A stretch of DNA of 64,000 bases. It comes from Trebouxia sp. TZW2008. Its lineage: Eukaryota; Chlorophyta; Trebouxiophyceae; Trebouxiales; Trebouxiaceae. The first letter of the stretch is position 1, and every line of letters begins with the position of its first letter. A model generated the notes under the pieces. It had not been told where the DNA came from. It worked only from the letters and a program-made list of their open reading frames with translations, and made no database searches. The stretch spans positions 187,296-251,295 of the forward strand of contig BDIU01000023.1 of the NCBI GenBank assembly GCA_002118135.1, in the 5' to 3' direction. Positions 45,901 to 56,707 of the stretch are shown in pieces. Made by a program: the position numbers and the translations under genes.

Positions 45901-48900
45901 CAAGGCGTGCTTGGACTTGACTCTTGTTGCAGCACCGCTTCGTGCTTGCATCTAGTGATAGCATGCTTTTCTCATTTGTGGAGTCTTGTTCGGCAAGGCG
46001 TGCTTGGCCCTGACGCTGCCCAGATACTGCTTTGTGCTTGCATTTAGTGATAGCGGTATTTTCTCGTTTGTGGAGTCTTGTTTGGCAAGGCGTTCTTGGC
46101 CCTGACTCTGCCCAGATACTGCATGCTTCTGCAGGACGGCAACTACACCAATCAGAACAGGGCATTGCCAGCATGGATGCAGCAAAACATCACTACTTCT
46201 CCATCTGGCCAGCTATATGTGGCAAAAGTGGGAATTGATATGCCTTTTTCCTATGTGATGTTTGCCATCAACAACACCTGCAGTCTCCTGAAAAACAAGT
46301 ACTCTCAAGCAATCAACAAGTGCGCTCAAGGCATATGGCAGAACCAATGTTGCGTCGACACCACGGCATGGGAGGTGTGTCTGCTACTGCTGCCTGGTGA
46401 TGTTGCTGTCATGGTTATCTTGTCAGTTGTCTGTACATCAACAACAAACATGACAGTCAGTTTTAGGCATCAATGCAAGTGCTGGAAAACGCAGAATGAT
46501 ACAAGCATACATATGCATGCTGCAAGTCAAGTTCTGTTGCAGCAAGTCTGCATGGCTTCAAAACATCACAAGCAGTTGAGAGTGACAGACGCCCTGGTCT
46601 TGTACTGCCTTCTGGAGCTGCGGGTTCACAGTATAATGTCTGCCAGCATAGACTTCTGCTCGTGTCGACAGGCATATTGGATCACATTGAGTTTTGTCAA
46701 TCACTCAAGTACTGCAACAGCTCTGGTGGCACACTGACTTGAACACATGTCTGTGCCTGTGTGCAGGGCCCCAACTTGCCAGCCACACTTGCTGACATGT
46801 GCCACAGCTTAGTGCTGCCAACCAGCGGTCTGGGACTTGAACAGCAGTGCGTCGGTTTTGCGTACAGTCAACCAAACAAGATCGCCATTTTCAAATCAAT
46901 CTTGCCTGCTGTTGAGCAGACCATTGACTTAAATCTGCCAGGGCTGCACAGCGCTTGCAACGCCCCCAATGGCACAGTGTTCTGGGAACAAGCCGATGGT
47001 AAGAAGTTCTCACGTGTCACCTGCATGTCTGTATGCCTGGTGTGCTACAGGGTCCCTATATTGCTCTACGGCCTTCTTCAAATCAATCTTGCCTGCTGCT
47101 GAGCAGACCATTGACTTCGATCTGCCAGGGCTGCACAGCGCTTGCAATGCTCCTAATGGCACAGTTTTCTGGGAACAAGCCAATGGTTAGCCACCCAATT
47201 TGACTGCTGCCACTGAAGTGCTCTCTCCTTGTCATGACTGCCTTGGTTACCAAAAGCATTGTTTCAAATCAGTGTTCCATATTCAGAGGTATGGCTGCAG
47301 CAACTGGGTCCCAGTTGCATTGCGCTTGCAGCAAATATGTCCTGACATCAAAGGTCCTTATCTGGAGAGGTACATGTACCTGCACGTCTGAATTTTTGGG
47401 GACAAGCAAACGGTGAGGAGCTCTCACCTGACACCTACATGTGTGTATCTTGCTACGCACTTTGCTCCATTTAGTGCTCTAAAGCAGCAAACAGCTGCCT
47501 TTGAACCCCAGACAGCTGAGAAAGGACTTCAACTATGCGCCCAGCTCTTGCAGACTGGTGTGATTGCTAACATTACGTCGTGCAACTGCGCACGGCCAGC
47601 ATCACTCAGTCCAGTCTCACATTCACTTCTTGATCAAGGCCTGGTTTGCAGCTTGCCTGCAGTAGGATGATCACGTCACATGTCAACTCTTTTTGGTTTG
47701 ATGCATATTTGCATGAATGTCATACTTGGAACTGTCTGATGCATATTTGCATGACTGTTGTACTTGGTGATCAAGGTTCTACTTTGCTTGGGATCCGCAT
47801 CTCTGACAAGACTCTTTACAAGGCCAACTTGTTCATCATCACGCAACCCCACTCAGGGCTGTCAGGTCTGACACTCATGCTGCTCTGCTGCTGTAGCTGT
47901 GGCTGACTTTGAGCCCCTTCCTAGCACAATCAGCAGCAGCATCTACAACAGTAGCCTGAAGGCAGAGTGGAGAATTTGTTTGACTACTGACAATCATGCT
48001 GTTGATCTACTGTGACTAGGACAGTCATGCCGCTGTGCTTATGGAATTGTGACCGTCATGCTGCTGTGCTGCTGTAGCTTGTGCATGGTTATGAGCCCCT
48101 TTCTAGCACAATCAGCAGCAGCATCTACAACAGTAGCATGGAGGCTGGGTGGAGGATTTGGTCCACTTTTGTTAGCCTGACAATCATGCTGTTGATCTAC
48201 TGTGACTGGGACAGCCATGCCGCTGGGTTTATGCAATGTAACTGTCACGCCTGTGCTGCTGTAGCTGTGCCTGGGTATGAGCCCCTTCCTGGCACAATCA
48301 GCAGCAGCATCTACAACAGCAGCCTGAAAGCTGGGTGGAGAATCCGGTCTACTAGCTGGGCCCTGCCACTGGTGCAGCAGTCACAACCAAGCGGCGCAGG
48401 CAACAGCACTGGGCTGTGTGTCAACATGAGCACACAGGTGCGCACAGTCTGCGTTGTAGTTGGACATACCTAAACTTGTTTTGAGAGCCACTGGTGCAGC
48501 AGTCACAACCAAGCGGCACAGGCGACAGCACTTGGCCGTGTGTCAACATGCCAACTCAGGTATGTGCAATCTGCAGTGCTGCGTAACAGGTGAATCATTG
48601 TGTCAACTGCTGAGGGCCACCAGTACAGCAGTCACAGCCAGCCAGTGCTAACAAGTCCACTGGCTTGTGTGTCAACATGACCAGGTGGGGCTACTGTCTC
48701 CTGTGACATAGATGGAATTTGCAACTGATCAGCTTGCGTCAGTACTCTTCTCTGCAGCAGTCAAAACCAAGCGGAACAGGCAATGGCACTGGGTTGTGTG
48801 TCAGCATGACCACATAGGTGCACACACTGTTCTGTATCTCAAGTACGAAGCCAAACTGCCTTGCCCTGCCCTGCCCTGCCCTGCTTCCTCTCAGCTGCAA

Positions 48901-51900
48901 CTGCAACATCCCCAGCTCAGGTCAAGCACTTTGCCTTTGCCCTGGAGCTTTAGAGACAGCGGCGTTCTTTGCTCCAATGACCACTTTCACTTTTGGTCAA
49001 TCAAGCACTGTCTCTTTGGCTAAATGAACCCTTTCACATCTGACCAACTGACCACTGTCACATTTCACCAGGTGGCCAATCAAACTACTACGGTTCTGGC
49101 AGGCTGTGAATTTAAGCACCTGTCAAGTCTCATCTTGAAGGTGCTTACGCATATCAGTTGCTGCTATGTAGGGGTCATCACAGCAGGCAGGTGTTGATGG
49201 GTTTTGGTTCACATGCCAGGACTGCCCTTCTGCAAACAACTCATTCACGCTGAGCCAGACAGCTGGCTTCAAGCTGCGGCTATCTGCAGCCAACCCCTCT
49301 GCTAATGGTACGCCAGCACATATTTCATCGTAAGGTTGTTTTGCTTTCCTATAACAGTAAACTCTCTTTGTAAAGACTGCTTTGGGTACCAGGGAGCTTG
49401 TCCTTATAGCTAAATGTCCTTACTGAGAGGGACCACTGCAGTCAGAATGAGGTGATTGGTTACCAGTGGCGTGTTTCTTACATCGAGTGTCCTTACTATG
49501 AGATTACTGTATCCAGCAATGCGCATAGCAACAACATAACAAAGTGCACTTGTCATTTGTTTTAGTGCTGACATCCATCTTTGTGTTGAGTGGTTTCTGG
49601 TACTCAGGACAATGCATACATGAGGCAGTCAGCTGTCTATACGTGGCTTGACGGGAGCAATTGTCTGGTGTTTCTTGCTGCTGGCATCTGCATACGGTGT
49701 GGGACATGCTACTCTGCTTGCACGCACTACAACCTAGTGCTAAGACAATAGCATCATCTGTCCATGCATGTTACAGTCGCCATCCTTGCTGCTTTCCGCC
49801 TTTTTACACATGCCGCCATCCTTGCTGCTTTTTGCCTTCGTACACATGCACATTTAAGTTGCAGGTGCTCCAGGGTCCTTTGATCACATACTGCATCAGC
49901 CTCCTCGATCTTAAATCACTTAACTCAGGCCCGCACCAAGCAAGGCCTTCTCTGACCCCATGCCTCACCGCTCCCTCTCACCCACTTTAACCTGCTCTCA
50001 CCTATCCTGACCTGTTCTGCGCTGCCCTCACCTGTTCCCACCTTTTTTAAACTGTTCTTCATCAAGGGCTTTTGCCTGTGCCTGCAGGCACATTCACAAC
50101 CAACGGCTCCTGGCCAATTCAAACCGTGAGACTTGAGCTGTTGAGCCCCTCGCAAAGCACCCTTTGTAGGCTGCCATTGGTGAACACTGGTCTGACAGAT
50201 GCAATGTCAGGCATGATATGGGCGACTGCTCTGTTTCAGAACAGTCACCAGTGCCTCCAGATGCTGAATCAAACTGCCAGCATAAAGTTTGTGACTCAGA
50301 TTGTGAATGGGCAGGCTTTTTGCCTTGATGATTTCCAGCTGCTGCCTTCTGCAGTTGCTGATCCAGCAAGCTCTACAGGTCAGTCAATCAAGAACAGCTA
50401 CGAGAATGTATTTCATGTGCACAGACTTCCTCAAGTCGAAAATGAAATTATCCAGGCATTTGAGATACATAGATCGAGCATCAAAAGCTTTGCTTGCTTA
50501 GGCAGGGGCAGCAAAAGGCTTGTCTGCGTGTGTTGCTGAACTTTAGTGTGAGCTCTGTTTTTGCACGGCTTGCTGTCCTACTGCCCTTTAATGCTTGCGC
50601 TTTGCTCCTGTGCAATTTGTGCTTTGCCCCGTGTTTGAATTGGAGATTACATGCCTCTGGCTGACGTTTTGCTTGCAGCGTCTATACTGGGTTTTGCCTG
50701 GCGCATTCTGCAGCAGTTGATGGTGTTGCTCTTTGCATTTGCATGCAACCTGCACACAATTGCATCCTGTTTGTGAGCTTGATTGGATGGCTTTGGATTA
50801 TCAATACTTGCCCTGCCCTGGCCCCCAAGTGCCCTGCCAATGCAGCTGTCACACAAAAAGAGCTGTTGTGTTTGCTGTAGAGCATGAGGATGCACTGAAG
50901 ATAGTGCCAGCAGCTGTAAACTGTAACGCCACATCTTTCATCCAGTCTTCAGCTGCAGCTCCGCCTTGGTATGCCTGGCCACAGCCAATTGATCAGGTGC
51001 TCTCTCTTCTGTTGTCATCTCTGCGCTTGTGTATTCAAATGTTTGTTTGCAAGTTTTACCTAAGGGCGCTTGTCCACAGCCTGTTGATCAGGCACACCCT
51101 TACATAATGCCTTGTGCTTGACCATGTAAAATTATTCTCTCTCTCTCTCTCTCTGTCTGTTGCGGTCACATGTTGAAAGGACTGTATGTAATTTTCACTT
51201 TGGTAGGCTGGTCCCCAGTGTATTGATTGGGTAATGCCTTGTGCTTTATCTTATCCGCTGCAGTCATGTGTTGAAATTAGTGCACGTAATTTTGCCCTGT
51301 GGTATGCCTTGCTTTCAAATCGAATATACAGGTGCTTTCTCTGCTGTTGGCATGTCTGCAGTCATGTGTTCATGTGCCTGTTTGCAATTTCACTTTGGTA
51401 TGCCTTGACGCAGTCAGTTGATCAGGCGCTTTCCCTGGAAATGTTGTGTCTGCACTTATCCACATGTTTGTCAGCAACTTCACTTGGGCATGCCTGGCTG
51501 CAGCCCATTGCTCAGGTTGCATCAGCTCTTCTTTACATCCATATCTGATCACAAAACCGTTTGATGCAGGGAGGCAACTTCATGCTAGATCCTACTTCTT
51601 TCACCAGTGTGCCTCAAGGCAGCCCAAACGGTTTCACGCAGTTCAACAGCCTGGCTTTTGCCAACCCATCAACCCTATCCTTCCCTGCAACTGTGGCCGC
51701 ACTATGATGGTCAATCTTGTGTATGCAGGGAGGCAACTTTGTCCTAGATTCTACTTCTTTCACCGGTGTGCCTCAAGGCAGCCCAAATGGCTTCACGCTG
51801 TTCAACGGCCTGGCTTTTGCCAATCCAGCAACCCTTTCCTTTCCTGCAACTGTGGATGCTGGCGGCAACTGCAGTGTGATATCTGGCACAGTCACTACGC

Positions 51901-54900
51901 CCAGCAGCACTGTTCCTCAACAGGCCTGCTGCTATAATGTCACCCAGTTCAAGGTAAGCTGTCAAGCCCCAACCCCTGTTCCCTGGCCCCCAAACCCCTC
52001 TCGCTCCCTGGGAGACCCCCGCCCCCACCCATGCCCCGCCCCTTGCCTTTGAACCTATGAGTAAGCCTATCCCTGCAACTGTGGCTGCTGGTGGCGATTG
52101 CGACGTGATATCTGGCATAGTCACTACAGCCAACAGCACCATTCCTGAAGAGGCCTGCTGCTACGATGTCACAAGTTCAAGGTAAGCTCTCAATCCTGTT
52201 CCCCTCTTTCCCTGGCCCACGCAATGCACACGGAATTGCTATTTGCATGAGATGCAAGTCAGTGCATTGCATGATTGCTGAGCTTATTGATGCAGAGTCT
52301 GCACTGATCAAGTGTGCTCCGCAATCATTGCAGCTTTAACTTGGCTGTGACACAGAAATCAATAGCCAGTGCTTGCTAGACATGCTGTCAACCATATTGG
52401 TGTGAACCATTTGAACACAAAGTTATCATGCACTCAAATCTACATCTTGCTGGGGACTTGAAGTTGGTCAGCATGTGCGAGTGGACTGACTCTGGTATCG
52501 CTAGGCTGTGTCCACTCAGAGCGGCTTCCATTTTGACGCCAAAAGGCTTAGACGTTTCCTCATTGCTGTTTGCTTTTCTTTCCTTTCTCTGAGTGTACTG
52601 CTGTCATTGCTGGTGCAGGGCTTCCAGACAGGTGACAGCTGGTTGCCCGGTGCCCTGGGGCAGATCTGCAATGCCCTATGGCCTAGCACTCCCCACCTCC
52701 CCAGTTCTGGCCCGTGGGTTTGTCAGGCAAGTCATGTGCTTCTTGCTCCTTACTGAAAACACACAAAGCATAGCAGTCAATTCTAGCTATGGGTTTTCAA
52801 GTCCCATGCAGCTTGTGCTTGACATTGTGTGCAGCTGGTAGCCTTGACTTGGTCATGAAATCTATAGATCGCAATCAGCCTTGATCACTGCCTCTTCCTG
52901 ATTCATCTCATGTTTGTTTGCTTCAGGGCTTTTCATTTGATGCTACCACACAGCTAGCATGCTTCTTTGGGCAGCAGCAGCAGCTCAAAGTTCCATTGGA
53001 CAGTACCACATGTCAAAGGCCATCCGCTGCAATGTGGGTTCTGGATGCAGGTAGGCTGGTACACTTTACGCTTGCATGCACATCTTTCTGTCAACACTCA
53101 GGCGTGCAGCATTTGATGTTTGATGGCGGCAACACTTGCGCGCCTGCATGCTTTGGACTGGACTGATATGTGTGCAATGCACACTCTATGCTGGTGTTTT
53201 ATGTTGCTGACAGACAGAACGTTGACTTCATCGTTGTGATGCAGCTGTACGTGGCTGCACTTGACATGCTTGAAGAAGTCACTGCCTCTGCATATGCTGT
53301 ACGATGACTTCAAAAGCCTCAAAATTGAGAAACACAAAGGCAGCCGACTGTTTATCTTGATGTGGGTGAGACATGCTCAGCATCATAGCAAAACAGTGGA
53401 AACTCGAAATCTTGAACATCAGATGACTTGACTTTGTTGTGCTCTCTGCAGCTCTACCAAGTAGCACTACATGGGATTCAAGAAAGCAGCCGTCCTCTGG
53501 CCCCAAATACAACATTGATGCTGGTAAGCTATATTCTGTTGATACTGCATGCCTGCTGTGCATGCACATAGGTCCATCATATGAAGTGAATCAGAGCTCA
53601 CCATGAATCATGAAGTCTGCGCCTGCAGAATATGCACACACGCTGGTCTCTGATGCAAATTACGCTGAGCCTTCTGTGCTGATGCATGATTGGTCACCTT
53701 TGGCGTTGCCAGGAGCAGCATCTGCTTGCTGTTTGACATGATGTCAAGGCTTTGCATCAGCTGCATGAATGCTGTTGAACATATGCAGAAAGGCGTACAA
53801 TCATTATGCCCTTCAGCTTCGGCTAAGGATGATTGCATCCCTCTGCCATTTAGATCGCAGCACCCTTTGTGGCTCTATGCTGTAAGACAAGTCAGGTGGA
53901 GCATGCTACATAACACATCACTGCATTGGCCACTGCAGGCATTCCCACTTTCAAAGTGCATTGCATGGATCCTCAGAAATGATCAGCATACATCATCGTG
54001 AAAGTGTTACTGCATGTACAGGAGACGTCTTGGGAGTCATTTCAGGAATCATCAGCCCAATCGTGGCTTTTATCATCTGGATGGCTATCACATACTCATA
54101 TAGAGCCTCCAAACGCAGAATCGTGCTGGAAATCGTAAAAAGGGTAAAGTTTGAAGACATTTCAAGCCGGGGTTCTGGTTCTGCATCAAGTTCCCGGGTG
54201 GATGATGTCTTGACCGGAGGACTCGCCTCTGTAACAGCTTGTGGAGTTGATGTTCCTGCAAGGAACGGTGGTGGCTTAGAAGTTGCCAATGAAATGTTTG
54301 TCAATCCTGCAGCAGCAACTGAAGCTGCTGCTGGCCGGCAAGCTTTGCGGCAACTCTCAGGTAGCAATGCATAGTGATTGAGTAGCACTGCAATTCTCAT
54401 ACAGCACTTTTGGTTTAGTTTGTGAAAGTCAACTCTAGGTCTTGCTTCAACAAAAGCCATGCTGCCTGCAAGCATAGACTTTGCTTACTATTCTTTCTCA
54501 CTGCAACAAAGTCACTGGTCCTCCATGCTCTGCAAAGGCTGATCCAAAGCATCGTTGATCACACCCCTTATAATCAACACAGATGCAAGTCCACATGCTC
54601 TGTTCAGTCTTATCAGCATTATCAACCACTTTGTCGCCGTAAGCAAAGGAATTGACTGAGGTATGCGTGCTCTGTGCAGGTTTAACTACAGCATCATCAA
54701 CCACACCTCTCACATTGAACATAATAGCCAGTACACATGATGACAGCATGCATGAGGAATCAATGCGTCAAGTCAGACAGGCAGCAGCGTCCATTGCTCA
54801 GCACTGCTTGAAGCACTGGGACCAATTCTGCGGCATCCGTGCTCAGACTGACAGCACAGGCATCAAGGCAGGAATCTGGAGGCCCAGATTTGAATCTGTG

Positions 54901-55704
54901 CGCTGTGCTGCGCTTCTTGTGGCATTTGGCAGGACCAATGAAAAAATGCAGGCGCATCCAGAATGTCCAGGTCAGCTATGGTGCTATCTGCACGTCTATG
55001 CTGACTGTTACATTGATTGTGACAATGTCATGTCTATATTGACTATGATGCTGAATGTGAAACTGACCATTGTGCTGACTGTGACAATATCATGTCTATT
55101 TTGACTGTGATGTTGACTGTCAACATGACTCATTCTGCCGAGTGCTGAGCGCTCAGCAGGGTCATGTAATCCCAGTAGCAAGCACTTGAGGATTATGATG
55201 ATGCATGGGTGGTTGCATCCGCTGCCTCCTGTGGGTCGATGGCAAGCACAACAGCATGCTTGTTGCCTGCTGCTACAGTAAGTTTCCGTTGTAAGGACAC
55301 TCCATGTAAGGACATTGTCAGTGTAAACACAACACAGCCGGTAATCAGTCTCTGCATTCTGACTGCACCCCTCTGAGTAAGGACAATTTGATATAAGGAC
55401 AATCTCCTTGGGAACCAAAGCAGTCTTTACAAAAGGAAGTCACTGTAAACAGCAAAAGTTGCATCCATGTGTCTTGCTGATGCAACCTTCTGCACAAGCC
55501 TGTCTGTCAAGTGCCAAGACGACGCAGGAAGCCATTAAGCTATTTTTTACATGGTCCTGCGCAGGCACGCTCATGCAAGCATGGGAGAAGTGCCAAACCA
55601 AACGCGAGAGGAAAGACATTGTGCAGCGTATTGCTGACAACTTACAGAGTATTTCCAGACCTGAAGCGGAAGCCTTGCCAGACAAGGACCCTGAACATGT
55701 TTAG
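42904..55704 (+). CDS. Large single-pass membrane glycoprotein, unknown family
   Basis: Family not recognised. The start at 42904 gives a signal peptide (MRATILCVILIAATRCIYV). Exons traced: 42904-43019, 43148-43316, 43626-43719, 44022-44135, 44459-44752, 45117-45190, 46135-46374, 46767-46998, from 47495, about 47771-47865, 48265-48437, 49184-49307, 50088-50378, an unresolved set at 50710-50990, 51729-51953, 52619-52726, 52927-53050, 53452-53523, 54022-54361, 54680-54970 and 55565-55704. Phases agree across most junctions. The ectodomain is Cys-rich with many N-glycosylation sequons (NYT, NIT, NGT, NSS, NAT, NVT, NTT). Two exons look like repeats of one module (FQCNDC...SNG and FTCQDC...SANG). 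One helix (VISGIISPIVAFIIWMAI) is followed by basic RASKRR and a tail. If the donor at 54361 is skipped, the protein ends at 54374. A GC donor follows 52726. Confidence 0.65.
43529..43590 (+). repeat. About 65-bp dispersed repeat, copy 4
   Basis: CAGGCTGCTTCTTTAGACAG followed by CACAGACTTTTCTTTT, in the same orientation as the copy at 7958. It lies in the glycoprotein intron just before the exon at 43626. Confidence 0.7.
44266..44408 (+). repeat. Copy of the 5' half of glycoprotein exon 5
   Basis: After an acceptor-like CTCCAG, it repeats the start of the real exon at 44459 with few changes (ATGCAGCTGTTTCTCC, GATAGCACAGGCCAGGC). It stops matching after about 140 bases. It is upstream of the intact exon. 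Confidence 0.9.
44805..44845 (+). repeat. Copy of the 3' end of glycoprotein exon 5
   Basis: CACAGTGGTAGCACAAGGTG, the exon end plus donor (real site at 44752), is repeated at about 44821-44840, downstream of the exon. Confidence 0.8.
45720..46130 (+). repeat. About 95-bp minisatellite, four copies
   Basis: Units beginning near 45748, 45850, 45946 and 46040 share GCATGCTTTTCTCATTTGTG and TTTGGCAAGG, then GCGTGCTTGG. They fill the intron up to the acceptor of the exon at 46135. Open frames through it are repeat-driven. Confidence 0.9.
47073..47460 (+). repeat. Copies of the 3' half of glycoprotein exon 8
   Basis: 47073-47190 repeats the end of the exon 46767-46998 (AATCAATCTTGCCTGCTG to GGGAACAAGCC and the donor) with a few changes. 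A weaker copy of the last bases and donor flank lies near 47394-47460. Both are downstream of the intact exon. Confidence 0.9.
47895..48175 (+). repeat. Two copies of the 5' part of the glycoprotein exon at 48265
   Basis: GAGCCCCTT followed by CACAATCAGCAGCAGCATC and TACAACAGTAGC occurs near 47910 and 48092 before the intact exon. The intron between them is also duplicated (CAATCATGCTGTTGATCTAC at both 47990 and 48180). Confidence 0.92.
48485..48800 (+). repeat. Three copies of the 3' part of the glycoprotein exon at 48265
   Basis: GGTGCAGCAGTCACAACCAA to GTGTGTCAACATG recurs near 48492, 48615 and 48755 after the intact exon, with decreasing similarity and mostly donor-like GT at the end. 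Confidence 0.92.
49355..49509 (+). mobile_element. MITE copy 3
   Basis: 155-base element in a glycoprotein intron, from CAGTAAACTCTCTTTGTAAA to GAGATTACTG, with TA at the right flank and TAA at the left. The interior (GACTGCTTTGG, GTGTCCTTAC) matches the copy at 18868. It is slightly shorter and more decayed at the right end. Confidence 0.75.
51055..51515 (+). repeat. Four degenerate copies of a glycoprotein exon end and donor
   Basis: The exon end near 50990 (TATGCCTGGCCACAGCC, then AATTGATCAGGTGC) is echoed near 51070, 51205, 51400 and 51490, each with the adjoining intron (TCATCTCTGC, TTTGCAA). A short CT run lies at 51133-51153. Confidence 0.8.
51560..51715 (+). repeat. Copy of the 5' part of the glycoprotein exon at 51729
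   Basis: GCAGGGAGGCAACTT through CAGCCTGGCTTTTGCCAACC to CCTGCAACTGTGG matches the real exon start closely (about 120 bases) and includes its own acceptor. Confidence 0.92.
52065..52190 (+). repeat. Copy of the 3' part of the glycoprotein exon at 51729
   Basis: CCTGCAACTGTGGCTGCTGG to GGCCTGCTGCTACGATGTCA and AAGGTAAGCT repeats the end and donor of the exon 51729-51953. A one-base loss near the end shifts the frame. Confidence 0.92.
55276..55445 (-). mobile_element. MITE copy 4 (inverted orientation)
   Basis: 170-base element, CAGTAAGTTTCCGTTGTAAG to TTTACAAAAGGAAGTCACTG, flanked by TA on both sides. It lies in the last glycoprotein intron. The interior (GGAACCAAAGCAGTC) is the reverse complement of the copy at 49355. 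Confidence 0.8.
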
Positions 55705-56707
55705 GAAACAACTACTTCCCTTGCTTTCAGGAAAAGCAGCCAGCCGCTACTGCAGATTTAGATTGCAAATATAGGGGTTGTATGTGAAATGTTGGGCTTG
55801 CGGGGGGGGGGGAAGCAATTGCAATCCCTGCTTGATCAGATCCTCTTCTCAGTTGCAGCTTCTGCTTATTGTCTTGCCCTAGTACGGTATATTGTTCACG
55901 CATGTGCCATGTGATGGCAAGTGGGCTCCTTGTGATCTGGCAGATTGCTTGACAGATCAGACTGTTCTTCAGATTTTCAGGCTTGAAACCTCTTGTTCTG
56001 TTTAGTATTGTGACTTTTTGTGTTTTGGTACATTGTCATGGCCACTTTGGTCTCTGTATTGGTTGCAGAGGAAGATGGATTTATCCCTTAGCGTCACACA
56101 TGTTGACGCTCATTGCTGGTTTTCTTGCTTTTCTGCCATTTTGATTGTCTTTTGTAGCGGATGTGCTTTTGAGCAGCATACAAGTTGGGAAATACGGCTT
56201 CTTTCAGCATGACAATTTCTACACCAGTGACCACTTGCTTGCGGGACGTGACAGCAGGAGTCAAAACGAATTTGAGTCCTCACAATTGAAGGCTTGATAT
56301 GCATATGCTCGATTCTGGTCCTCAAGTGCCATTTTTATAGTGCTGTGCTGTTTGTCATGTCTGATGCGTGAGGCTAGCACGGACTGGCCTTCTACCAAAA
56401 CTTCTCGCGATCAAAATGTGTAGTCAGATGAGTCATTCATGATTCAGCCAGCTTCAGCATGAACTGAATGCTTGTAATAAAAATTCTCTGCACGTATGGC
56501 AAGCTGCGCGCATATGCATGAACGGTCCGCCATCATTCCGGCGGGTGTCCGCATATATGCCGCATTCGCAGCTCCGACTTACTGTCAACCATCCTGCCAT
56601 GTAAAATATGAAATGCTTGCAGATTTTTGGCTGTGACTAGCGCTCACAAATGCCGAACTTTGTTGTAGCCTGCAGCTGTAAGCTTTAGCGTGCCTAGCCT
56701 CTTGTAG
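55705..56707. other. Convergent intergenic region with G-run
   Basis: About 1 kb between the glycoprotein stop and the stop of the minus-strand WD40 gene. It holds a run of twelve G at about 55801-55812 and a TGTAA near 56473. No gene is recognised. Confidence 0.55.

Noticed and set aside
54375..55704. Separate small gene after the glycoprotein
   Set aside because: The two exons (54680-54970, 55565-55704) continue in phase from 54361 and have no convincing start or promoter of their own. Kept as one gene, with the early-stop alternative noted.
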